A stretch of DNA of 64,000 bases from an uncultured Muribaculaceae bacterium (GTDB taxonomy: Bacteria; Bacteroidota; Bacteroidia; Bacteroidales; Muribaculaceae): contig CAJTQU010000010.1 in assembly GCA_910578665.1 (NCBI GenBank), positions 1 to 64,000 of the forward strand, read 5' to 3'. The notes under the pieces were generated by a model that did no database searches, had not been told where the DNA came from, and saw only the letters and a program-made list of their open reading frames with translations. Shown here in pieces: positions 8,469-14,282 of this stretch. Every line of letters starts with the position of its first letter. Positions within the stretch are counted from its first letter, which is position 1. The position numbers were made by a program, and so were the translations under genes.

Positions 8469-8521
8469 TAAAGTTAGTCATAATTAGCGAGTTACACAAA
8501 CAGATTGACCGCCATTTTTAC
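8469..8521 (-). promoter_or_regulatory. Prophage promoter cassette B, upstream of recombination genes
   Basis: Read leftward: -33 TTTG (8497-8500), 20-base spacer, -7 box TAACTTTA (8469-8476). The upstream 25 bases (8497-8521) closely match cassette A. The leader then carries the shared motif at 8430-8441. Both cassettes probably answer to the same regulator. Confidence 0.75.
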
Positions 8522-8691
8522 GCCTTAACATTTACTGACATTTTAAGCTCTTTCAGTTCTCTGCATGCCTCCATCAACAACATCTGAGAGGATGTATGTA
8601 GATTTTCAATGGTCTGGTCTACCTGTGCCGGATATTTGCCCCACAAGCCCAGGAACGAGAGCGTCTTGAGAGCGGCGCAATAAATCCACAT
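8518..8691 (-). CDS. Possible 57-residue protein
   Basis: An ATG at 8689-8691 opens a 57-codon frame whose product begins MWIYCAALKT, contains LLMEACRELKELK near its end and looks largely helical. It overlaps the last 86 bases of the DUF3268 gene in another frame. The stop at 8518 lies at the edge of promoter cassette B. The alternative is that only the DUF3268 gene is translated here. Confidence 0.35.
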   Translation of the reverse strand: MWIYCAALKTLSFLGLWGKYPAQVDQTIENLHTSSQMLLMEACRELKELKMSVNVKA

Positions 8692-9160
8692 CTGATTGAG
8701 GATTTATTTTTCTATCGGGTTCACTTGACAGATATTTGAGTATAATGTTTGACAACGCGATTACTTTCCGGCACATACCCTCGTCGAACATACCTATGTG
8801 GGTTTGCTCTTTCGGAAGCCCGAAAGCTACTGACAGGACTTCATAAGCAGATGTCCGGGGAAGATAGCCTTCTTTCCATAGAGGGTCGAAAGCCTCGTGA
8901 GCCTGATGTTTCAGTTCTCGCAGTTCTTTGTTCGCAATCCGGCCGAGTGCCTTGTCTGTACCTTTGTGACAGCCGACCCATGCGCCGCACGGTTCGCAGA
9001 TGTAGCACTTGGCACCATACGAGCGTCCGTATATCCGGGAGTCCTCAACGAGTTTAGTTGGATTTCCACAATACGGGCAGCTCCAGCCGAGTAATACAAG
9101 CGGATCATCTTTCAGATTCACGTTTTTTTTCAATTTGGCGTCGCACGTATTCATAGGCAA
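8606..9160 (-). CDS. DUF3268 zinc-finger protein
   Basis: The product has two zinc-binding CxxC pairs, CPYC (about residue 28) and CEPC (about residue 55), followed by the family motif GCHKGTDKALGRIANKELRELKHQAHEAFDPLW. DUF3268 proteins are phage-associated small zinc-finger proteins probably binding nucleic acid. The first ATG at 9160 makes a 56-base overlap with the upstream gene; a GTG at about 9121 would reduce it to 17 bases and still keep the finger. The 40-residue tail past the conserved core overlaps a possible small gene in another frame. Confidence 0.8.
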   Translation of the reverse strand: MPMNTCDAKLKKNVNLKDDPLVLLGWSCPYCGNPTKLVEDSRIYGRSYGAKCYICEPCGAWVGCHKGTDKALGRIANKELRELKHQAHEAFDPLWKEGYLPRTSAYEVLSVAFGLPKEQTHIGMFDEGMCRKVIALSNIILKYLSSEPDRKINPQSDVDLLRRSQDALVPGLVGQISGTGRPDH

Positions 9161-9398
9161 TTATGGGATTATAATTACCGTTACGGGCTAAATGCTTTAT
9201 GCAGTTAAGAAGGTGACTATCTTTCATGTCACCAATAAACAATCGTTCACCCTCTCTTGTAGTCCAATAAAATAAATGGCAATCTTTAAGAGATTCAAGT
9301 GTACTATGCTCATCGTTATCTTGTACCGACATCAGCATTGCCCGTTTGACTTCTGCGAGTTTTCTATCTGCGGCGCGGCAAGGGTCAAAATCTGGCAT
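9105..9398 (-). CDS. Small hypothetical phage protein
   Basis: This encodes 97 residues and contains the segment MKDSHLLNCIKHLAR, a pattern (HL.NCI..L) that recurs in small phage proteins of unknown function. The C-terminus is highly charged (RRQIEKKRESER). It lies one base after the DUF3276 gene stop and overlaps the DUF3268 gene. Confidence 0.65.
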   Translation of the reverse strand: MPDFDPCRAADRKLAEVKRAMLMSVQDNDEHSTLESLKDCHLFYWTTREGERLFIGDMKDSHLLNCIKHLARNGNYNPIIAYEYVRRQIEKKRESER

Positions 9399-9399
9399 A

Positions 9400-9624
9400 T
9401 TATTTTGATTTAATAGATTTGGCTATTTCGGCAAAAGCGTCAGCAAACGAGTCTAAATCTTCAGTATGGATAAAAATTCTTTGTCTGCTTTTTTTGCCGG
9501 GGCTACGGTCAACCGGAACCTCTGTTATAGAGATATAAGGTTGACCTTTCTTGTCTTTGTGCGCGTCAAAATAATAGATACGAGTTCCGGCACTGACGCG
9601 CACTGTCTTTGTCGGTTTATTCAT
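9400..9624 (-). CDS. PUR-family (DUF3276-like) nucleic-acid-binding protein
   Basis: The 74-residue product matches one PUR-repeat module: TVRVSAGTRIYYFDAHKDKKG, then YISITEV and FIHTEDLDSFADAFAEI. Bacteroidota chromosomes encode DUF3276/PUR proteins that bind single-stranded nucleic acids. This copy is shorter than the chromosomal type I recall and is phage-borne. It lies directly downstream (leftward) of a tRNA-like element, with a short direct repeat (acatcatcaaaat) before its start. Confidence 0.8.
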   Translation of the reverse strand: MNKPTKTVRVSAGTRIYYFDAHKDKKGQPYISITEVPVDRSPGKKSRQRIFIHTEDLDSFADAFAEIAKSIKSK

Positions 9625-9650
9625 TTTGATGATGTATTTTGATGATGTAG

Positions 9651-9728
9651 TAGTTGGTACGGGAGTCGAACCCGTCTCTCTGCGTCAGCGCGCCTCAGCA
9701 GTGTTTCAGCCATCTAAACTGACCAACC
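9651..9728 (-). tRNA. tRNA-like element 1, noncanonical anticodon arm
   Basis: The 5' strand GGTTGGT (9722-9728) pairs with ACCAACT (9652-9658), one G-U pair. The T arm is canonical: ACGGG, loop TTCGACT, CCCGT. A D-arm-like hairpin GTTT/AAAC has GG in its loop. Between the D and T arms, 27 bases replace the usual 22-23. The only stem there is CTGC/GCAG around a 14-base loop, so no standard 7-base anticodon loop can be drawn. CCA is not encoded. No amino acid identity is assigned. Confidence 0.6.
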
Positions 9729-9789
9729 AAATAACCGGACTATCTTCACAGACCGTCCGGCGTTAATGATATTATTCTAATTGGGGTTG

Positions 9790-9879
9790 CAGAGGCGGTG
9801 GGAGTCGAACCCACATTAACCACTATCGCGCTTGGTACCAGCGTTTACCACCCCCATGTGGCCGAGATTACCCGCCCGG
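9790..9879 (-). tRNA. tRNA-like element 2, degenerate
   Basis: A canonical T arm (GTGGG, TTCGACT, CCCAC) is followed by CGCCT, which pairs with GGGCG near 9873-9877 to give about five acceptor pairs. A hairpin CCAC/GTGG (9848-9861) sits where the D arm would be. CGCT/AGCG encloses GGTACCA as a possible anticodon arm with no U at position 33. This is the least convincing element of the five. Confidence 0.4.
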
Positions 9880-9982
9880 CTATCGGGGTTTGAAAAAAGA
9901 TGATGCCACGACCCTCACGGGCACTCAAAGGCAATCAGTATTTGACGAAATATTTCACCCTCGCGGGCTTGTACCTATGTGG

Positions 9983-10234
9983 TTATTTTCTTTTTCTCAT
10001 ATTCCGGCAGTTTCGCAGAACCTGAGCGGCGTTGCAGTGCCACTTGCCGTTCTGCACATTATTTGGTTTGTCGGCCTTGATAGCTCCGGAGGCTATCAAG
10101 GCCTCTAATTTCTTTACACCCCCTACAATCTTTGCCGAGAGGTCTTTGCTGAATGTTTCGCCGGCCATCACCGCAAAGATGTTTTCAAGCATGATGGCCT
10201 CCGGATTCAACGCTGTTGTGTGAAACTTTCCCAT
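9983..10234 (-). CDS. Small hypothetical phage protein
   Basis: The product has 83 residues, beginning MGKFHTTALNPEAIMLENIF and ending NCRNMRKRK; mostly helical and basic at the C-terminus. I recognise no named domain. The start follows the stop of the neighbouring gene by four bases. Downstream (leftward) come about 100 bases without a feature, then tRNA-like element 2. Confidence 0.65.
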   Translation of the reverse strand: MGKFHTTALNPEAIMLENIFAVMAGETFSKDLSAKIVGGVKKLEALIASGAIKADKPNNVQNGKWHCNAAQVLRNCRNMRKRK

Positions 10235-10238
10235 AGGC

Positions 10239-10463
10239 TCATGCTGTTCTTATGACATCCACGCACTTGTCGGCGTAATTGATTTGTGTTTTCCAATTCC
10301 GGCCTTCCTCTATGCGCTCGTTTACAAGCGAGGTCGAGGGGGTAGCGCGGATGGTGCTGTACTTATATTTGGAAAGTGGAAAACGAACCGTCTCTCCGAC
10401 TTCCATATTTCTGAACTCCTCAGTAATGCCGAGGGTTGCGATTCTAATTTCTTTAGTTTCCAT
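10239..10463 (-). CDS. Small conserved phage/ICE-type protein
   Basis: The reading frame is open to 10544, but that would run through tRNA-like element 3. The better start is the ATG at 10463 (METKEIRIATLGI), preceded by the same leader AAACTAAATTT as the gene at 5548. The resulting 74 residues (EEFRNMEVGETVRFPL, YSTIRATPS, EEGRNWKT) look like a small protein type that recurs on Bacteroidota mobile elements; function unknown. Confidence 0.75.
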   Translation of the reverse strand: METKEIRIATLGITEEFRNMEVGETVRFPLSKYKYSTIRATPSTSLVNERIEEGRNWKTQINYADKCVDVIRTA

Positions 10464-10482
10464 ATCGGTTAAATTTAGTTTA

Positions 10483-10548
10483 GAACGGTGGGCGGACTCG
10501 AACCGCCGCTCCTCTTGCGAGTGCTCTACCACTGAGTCATACACCGTT
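10483..10548 (-). tRNA. tRNA-like element 3, anticodon arm reduced to a tetraloop
   Basis: A perfect 7-bp acceptor stem AACGGTG/CACCGTT (10542-10548 with 10484-10490), T8-A9, a D arm with loop AGTGGTA, and a canonical T arm GGCGG, TTCGAGT, CCGCC are all present. Only 15 bases lie between D and T arms, about eight fewer than normal. They fold as CTC-GCAA-GAG (10512-10521), a three-pair stem with a GNRA-type tetraloop. There is no room for an anticodon, so this cannot decode in the usual way. Confidence 0.65.
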
Positions 10549-10628
10549 CTTGATTATATCGTAGGCCGTAGCCTTAGATGTCGGTTATTACGCGGTCCAT
10601 TTGCCACGGGCGGACACGACTCAACCCG

Positions 10629-10661
10629 CCATCCGTCATTTATCGGCATAAGCACGGATGG
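10629..10661 (-). other. RNA hairpin in noncoding stretch 10549-10825
   Basis: CCATCCGT (10629-10636) pairs with ACGGATGG (10654-10661); an inner stem TTTAT/ATAAG with loop CGGC stacks inside it. Next to it, GGCGG/CCGCC encloses a loop containing GTTGAGT, resembling an altered T arm. The 277-base stretch has no convincing coding frame leftward and looks like structured RNA between tRNA-like elements 3 and 4. Confidence 0.45.
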
Positions 10662-10825
10662 TTCTTTCTTATCGCGGCACCGACCCGTCTCAAAGTGTCT
10701 TTCGCCTCTCGGCCTACTCGACTGCTTCTTTATCGGCTACCGCTCATCGCTGACAGTTCCGGCAATCTCTTGTCCGGGCTGTATCAGCGGAATTCCCAAT
10801 ACGTCAAGGTACTCTTCTTTGTTTG

Positions 10826-10892
10826 CGAGGATGGCAGGAGTCGAACCTGCACCTACCGGATCCGCGTTGCGCTACCATTACGCTACATCCTC
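10826..10892 (-). tRNA. tRNA-like element 4, shortened anticodon region
   Basis: A perfect 7-bp acceptor stem GAGGATG/CATCCTC (10886-10892 with 10827-10833), a D arm GCG-TAATGGTA-GCGC and a T arm GCAGG, TTCGACT, CCTGC are canonical. Between D and T arms are 18 bases instead of 22-23, containing the palindrome CGGATCCG and no stem with a 7-base loop. Anticodon and identity cannot be assigned. Confidence 0.65.
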
Positions 10893-10933
10893 TCGGTCAT
10901 CGCGGTAGCTAATCGCGAATTACATTGACCTTG

Positions 10934-11012
10934 TGGGAGTGGCAGGGCTCGAACCTGCAACCACTCGCTCTCGTTAGCGAGCCTCTATCCAGTTGAGATG
11001 ATATACACTCCC
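10934..11012 (-). tRNA. tRNA-like element 5, altered D and anticodon arms
   Basis: A perfect 7-bp acceptor stem GGGAGTG/CACTCCC (11006-11012 with 10935-10941), discriminator A and T arm GCAGG, TTCGAGC, CCTGC are present. About five extra bases lie between the acceptor stem and the D stem TCTC/GAGG. The anticodon region forms CTCGC/GCGAG around the 8-base loop TAACGAGA, or alternatively CTCG-CTAA-CGAG. Neither gives a standard 7-base loop with U33. Confidence 0.65.
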
Positions 11013-11102
11013 GGTTGCAACCCCTTTCGGGGCCGGGCCTCTCTTGGCCCTCGGCATTGCTCACTCCAGAGCGCCGTGAATTGGTTTGACTTGGGCGGAG
11101 GG

Positions 11103-11504
11103 TTACTGGCCTATGGCATCGACGAGGACAGCGATTGCCGCGACCTGCTTTTTGATGCGGTCTTCTCTGGCGTATGCCTCGGAATGCCATTTCGCATATC
11201 TGTCGCGGTCGGCTTTCAGAGCCTCATTCTTTTTGGTGAGGTCGGCTATCTCCTTAATTGGGTCCGGGTCAGCAACTATGAGATTCGCCACTACATTAAG
11301 CTCATTGGCATGAATGATTTCGCGGAGGCTGTAAACCGGGTCATCGCTCGTGCCGGTCATCTTATCTTCGGTAGTAGTCAGCAGTATGGTCTGCTTTTCC
11401 GGGTCTATGATGACGATAGCACCGCATTTGGCGGCATCCGCAGCGAAGAAGTCGAAAGACTTTTTATCGTGGGCCGTGTAGAGGTATGAAATTTTGTTTG
11501 CCAT
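11103..11504 (-). CDS. Hypothetical phage protein with C-terminal coiled coil
   Basis: The 133-residue product has an N-terminal half with alternating beta and hydrophobic segments (KCGAIVIIDPEKQTILLTTTED). Residues about 80-125 are a predicted coiled coil (KKNEALKADRDRYAKWHSEAYAREDRIKKQ). No family is recognised. The 12-base leader motif lies 17 bases upstream of its start, and another copy lies just after its stop. Confidence 0.65.
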   Translation of the reverse strand: MANKISYLYTAHDKKSFDFFAADAAKCGAIVIIDPEKQTILLTTTEDKMTGTSDDPVYSLREIIHANELNVVANLIVADPDPIKEIADLTKKNEALKADRDRYAKWHSEAYAREDRIKKQVAAIAVLVDAIGQ

Positions 11505-11539
11505 ATTGGTTGGTGGTTATTTGGTTTGACTTGGGAGGG

Positions 11540-11902
11540 TTATTCGGCATCGAAGAATCTTTCAACATAGCCGTCGAGAGTGACTGCGAGGGCAGCTTGA
11601 CCGAGAGATATATCCCGTCCGTCGTCAAGATTGCCCTTGTGGTGCTGATAGTAGGAGTGAAAGCGGATGATGTTCTCGGCTTTCTTAATGTCGCGCTTCA
11701 TTACCGCTTCCTTGATGCGGTTTAGATAGTGGATGACAAAGACATTGGCACCAAGTTGAAGATTGGCATCCTTGTAATCTTCGAGAGTTGTATTTATCTT
11801 TTCAAGGGTGTTCATGGCATTGTCGGCCATTTTCTCACGTTCAGCGATGTCCTGACTGATAGCGTCGAGGATGGCATCAATTTTTTCTTCGGTTGAGGTC
11901 AT
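11540..11902 (-). CDS. Hypothetical phage protein, helical
   Basis: The frame opens at 11938 within the end of the upstream gene, but the ATG at 11902 (MTSTEEKIDAILDAISQD) avoids that overlap and begins a clean amphipathic helix. The product is then 120 residues, mostly alpha-helical, with heptad-like repeats in the first half (MNTLEKINTTLEDYKD). No domain is recognised. Confidence 0.65.
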   Translation of the reverse strand: MTSTEEKIDAILDAISQDIAEREKMADNAMNTLEKINTTLEDYKDANLQLGANVFVIHYLNRIKEAVMKRDIKKAENIIRFHSYYQHHKGNLDDGRDISLGQAALAVTLDGYVERFFDAE

Positions 11903-11918
11903 ATTGATTGGAATTTGA

Positions 11919-12200
11919 TTAGTCTGATATTTCGTCAAGGGTCTCTGTAATCACATACCATTGAAAGCGGCAATTATTCAGTTGCTCATCGGAGAGGGAG
12001 CAGCAATTTTTGACAGCATAGAAGTAGAGTGCCTGCGTCTTGGTGCCGTCCTCGTTCTCGATGACTCCGAATGAGCGGTCACGTTTTTTGAATCCGAGCT
12101 TCTTCAACTCGCTCCAAGTGGTGAGCAGAGCGGGCTTGTGGCCTCCCCAAATGGGGGCACTGATTTCCTTTCCGATGATATATGTAGCCATAGCGGTCAT
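11919..12200 (-). CDS. Small hypothetical phage protein, first gene of the leftward array
   Basis: This encodes 93 residues, beginning MTAMATYIIGKEI; an alternative ATG at residue 4 (12191) is equally possible. The segments LKKLGFKKRDRSFGVIENEDG and TKTQALYFYAVKN suggest a compact beta-rich fold. It is the first gene behind the operator-controlled leftward promoter, a position where phages often place regulators or host-takeover proteins. Function unknown. Confidence 0.65.
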   Translation of the reverse strand: MTAMATYIIGKEISAPIWGGHKPALLTTWSELKKLGFKKRDRSFGVIENEDGTKTQALYFYAVKNCCSLSDEQLNNCRFQWYVITETLDEISD

Positions 12201-12270
12201 TTTTATTGATTACAGTTGCGGTTATCTCATCCAAAATCGCTATCTTTGCGATATTTGAATTAAGATGATG

Positions 12271-12302
12271 CAAAGGTAATACGAATTGGTATTATACGCA
12301 AT
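12271..12302 (-). promoter_or_regulatory. Leftward early promoter of the prophage
   Basis: On the minus strand, ATTG (12299-12302), a 20-base spacer and TACCTTTG (12271-12278) fit the Bacteroidetes promoter pattern with one -33 mismatch. The spacer and -33 box are covered by two operator-like palindromes, so a bound repressor would block it. Confidence 0.65.
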
Positions 12303-12315
12303 ACGAGTTCGTGTT
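12278..12315. promoter_or_regulatory. Double operator between repressor and early genes
   Basis: Two 16-base imperfect palindromes, AATACGAATTGGTATT (12278-12293) and AATACGAGTTCGTGTT (12300-12315), share AATACGA and repeat with a 22-base centre-to-centre spacing, about two helical turns. This fits cooperative binding by the adjacent Xre-type repressor. A rightward -7-like box TATCTTTG at 12241-12248 upstream could make repressor transcription self-controlled. Confidence 0.65.
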
Positions 12316-12354
12316 ATAATGGTCGTTTTTAAGTTTTATTAACATTAGTAACCC

Positions 12355-12708
12355 ATGATAGCTCGAATTCAACAGCTAAAAGACCACTTTGGACTCTCTA
12401 CGAGAGCCTTCGCTATAAAATGCGGTATGAACCAACCGACCCTTGACCGAATGCTCAAGGGAATCAACGCTCTTAATCTTAACTGCGTCACCTCCATACT
12501 TCAGTCTTTCCCGGAAGTGTCAGCAGAATGGTTGATGAGGGGCACAGGCCCTATGCTTCTTTCGATGATTGGGAATCCCGAAGTCGAACGCCTAAATAAA
12601 TTAGTTGGAACTATCGCTACGCTCCAGGACACGATTGATGCTAAAACTGAAATGGTCAACGCCATGTCAGACAGAATAAAACAACTCGAAAACCAACTGG
12701 GAAAATGA
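12355..12708 (+). CDS. Xre-type phage repressor
   Basis: The 117-residue protein has a helix-turn-helix in its first 65 residues (FGLSTRAFAIKCGMNQPTLDRMLKG) with the following helix ending in SAEWLMRGTGPML, the typical closing motif of small Xre regulators of Bacteroidota phages. Residues 75-117 are a coiled coil (TIDAKTEMVNAMSDRIKQLENQL) for oligomerisation. It has no peptidase domain, so induction would not be by self-cleavage. It is divergent from the early operon, behind two operator palindromes, and overlaps the next gene as ATGA. Confidence 0.85.
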   Translation: MIARIQQLKDHFGLSTRAFAIKCGMNQPTLDRMLKGINALNLNCVTSILQSFPEVSAEWLMRGTGPMLLSMIGNPEVERLNKLVGTIATLQDTIDAKTEMVNAMSDRIKQLENQLGK

Positions 12709-13430
12709 AAAAACTGTTTTATACACTTTGCATCATGTGTATAATGCTTGCATCTTGTTCTTCAGATGAACCGGAAACGGCTCAAACAGATAAATGGATT
12801 GTTGAATATAGTGCAACCTACACCTCTGTCAAGCAAGAAAATCAGCAATCATTTCTTCGATGGTGCGAAACACACGAAGATTTGATTCAATACTCTATTC
12901 CAAGTCAAGATCTGAATTCATTTTCGTATACATCTGCGACGGCTTTAAAATGGACAGATATGACAACTTCAGAACTTGACGCAAAGCGAAAAGTCGATGA
13001 GTTTAATTCTTTAATAGGAAATAACAGCCTTACGACGCTTGGCGCATCCTATCGGAAATACGAACCACAATTCAATGGGCCTTGGGGTATCACTTTCTTT
13101 GAGATGTTTTATCGCATACACAACAATGGCGAGAACTTCAATAAGTGGTATGATGAGAACCTATCTAATCTGCGGAATTCATCATTCATGCTGTCTGATC
13201 CCACTTTTCACTGGGAATATCCCTCTGCTCAAACTGCATTTTCATTTTATGAGAAGAGTCTTTGTGGTACCCTTCAATGGTATGTTGAAATCCCCAAGGC
13301 ATCCGAACGTGAAATTCAACATTTAATACAGCAATTCCAATCTTTTTCAATAGTTGACAATACCAATAATAGTTATGATACATTTGTGGCAGACTACTCA
13401 CCAATAACTCCCTCAAAAAAGTTTCCGTAA
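12705..13430 (+). CDS. Prophage-borne lipoprotein, co-transcribed with repressor
   Basis: The 241-residue product has a lipoprotein signal with LASC ending at Cys18, followed by SSDEPE, a typical Bacteroidota surface-lipoprotein start. The rest is soluble, Trp/Tyr-rich and unrecognised. The start codon overlaps the repressor stop (ATGA, 12705-12708), so it should be expressed in the lysogen. That makes it a lysogenic-conversion gene by position; superinfection exclusion at the envelope is a reasonable inference but not shown. Confidence 0.8.
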   Translation: MKKLFYTLCIMCIMLASCSSDEPETAQTDKWIVEYSATYTSVKQENQQSFLRWCETHEDLIQYSIPSQDLNSFSYTSATALKWTDMTTSELDAKRKVDEFNSLIGNNSLTTLGASYRKYEPQFNGPWGITFFEMFYRIHNNGENFNKWYDENLSNLRNSSFMLSDPTFHWEYPSAQTAFSFYEKSLCGTLQWYVEIPKASEREIQHLIQQFQSFSIVDNTNNSYDTFVADYSPITPSKKFP

Positions 13431-13523
13431 AATTGTCGGGACGGAATTAGAACCTATTGAAAATTCAAGATTTTCAGCCCAATATAAGGATATACGGCGA
13501 ATTTACTTTAAATTTGCAATATT

Positions 13524-14126
13524 ATGAAAACTATAAGAATATGGAACGACACTCCGTCTGACCGCCAGCTCGCAGAAATCTGCGATATGCTGGAACAGGG
13601 CGCTATAATGATATACCCTACCGACACACTCTATGCCTTAGGATGCGACGCCCTCAATACCAAAGCGATCGAACGCATTTGCCGTCTCAAAGGCATAAAT
13701 ACGGAAAAGACCAACTTATCCGTAGTTTGTGACTCGATATCCCGTGCTGCCGAATATGCACGTATAGACAATACCGGATTCCGCGTAATGCGAGACAACA
13801 CACCGGGACCATTCACATTTCTATTCAAGGCAGCCTCGTCCCTCCCTAGAGCATTTAAGGGGCGTAAGACAGTCGGCATACGCATTCCCGAATGCAAGAC
13901 AGACCTTATGATAGTAAGCACATTGGGCAAACCATTACTCACCACATCTATCGAGGCGCCTGACGAAGACTACACTGTCAACCCCGAACTGATAGCGGAA
14001 ATTTATGAAGGACGCGTAGATTTCATGGTAGACTCCGGCGAAGGACTTACAGAACCCTCGACCATAGTCGACTGTACCGGCAGCACCCCCGAAATCATCC
14101 GGCAAGGCAAAGGAATATTGCAATAA
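13524..14126 (+). CDS. L-threonylcarbamoyladenylate synthase (Sua5/YrdC family)
   Basis: The 200-residue protein is a single YrdC domain: IYPTDTLYALGCDA, the Lys-Arg nucleotide contact region ICRLKGINTEK, PGPFTFLFKA, VGIRIPE and STIVDCT. It makes threonylcarbamoyl-AMP from threonine, bicarbonate and ATP for tRNA t6A37 synthesis; TsaD, encoded at 25586, uses this intermediate. It lacks the C-terminal Sua5 domain, so it is a TsaC/YwlC-length version. A -7-like box TAAATTTG (13509-13516) ends only seven bases before the ATG, so the mRNA may have almost no leader. It is the first chromosomal gene right of the prophage. Confidence 0.92.
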   Translation: MKTIRIWNDTPSDRQLAEICDMLEQGAIMIYPTDTLYALGCDALNTKAIERICRLKGINTEKTNLSVVCDSISRAAEYARIDNTGFRVMRDNTPGPFTFLFKAASSLPRAFKGRKTVGIRIPECKTDLMIVSTLGKPLLTTSIEAPDEDYTVNPELIAEIYEGRVDFMVDSGEGLTEPSTIVDCTGSTPEIIRQGKGILQ

Positions 14127-14165
14127 GTATATCCGAGAGAGAGCATAAAAATATATCGGCAGAGC

Positions 14166-14197
14166 TTTGGCACTACAGAATATTTTCAGTAATTTTG
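14166..14197 (+). promoter_or_regulatory. mdh promoter
   Basis: TTTG (14166-14169), a 20-base spacer and TAATTTTG (14190-14197) match the Bacteroidetes housekeeping consensus exactly. Transcription would start near 14204, giving a leader of about 80 bases before mdh. Confidence 0.8.
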
Positions 14198-14282
14198 TAG
14201 TGAAAATGCATTGTGCCGCCACAATGTTTCACCCAGTCTGGATTATACATTATTAACCCAAAATACTTAAAAGCATTTTATC

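Larger units (their letters stand above)
1..13430. mobile_element. Prophage (partial), early/replication end
   Basis: A long leftward gene array with many stop/start overlaps encodes phage-type recombination and replication proteins: annealing-protein candidate, PD-(D/E)XK exonuclease, NinB-like, VRR-NUC, SNF2 helicase, initiator-like, DnaC-like and ParB-like. At the right end a Xre-type repressor faces the other way behind a double operator, the usual layout of a lysogeny switch. Five tRNA-like elements sit among the small genes. Ordinary chromosomal genes begin at 13524. The left end, integrase, packaging, capsid and tail genes are outside the window. I could not find an attachment-site repeat, so the right boundary (about 13430-13520) is inferred from gene content only. 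Confidence 0.85.

Noticed and set aside
10279..10908. A 209-codon open frame on the plus strand
   Set aside because: It runs antisense through a protein gene, two tRNA-like elements and the hairpin region, and its product is Ser/Arg-rich low-complexity without any domain.
9651..11012. Assignment of amino acid identities to the tRNA-like elements
   Set aside because: Candidate triplets (for example GCT in element 1, TAC in element 2, AAC in element 5) do not fall in a 7-base loop closed by a proper stem.
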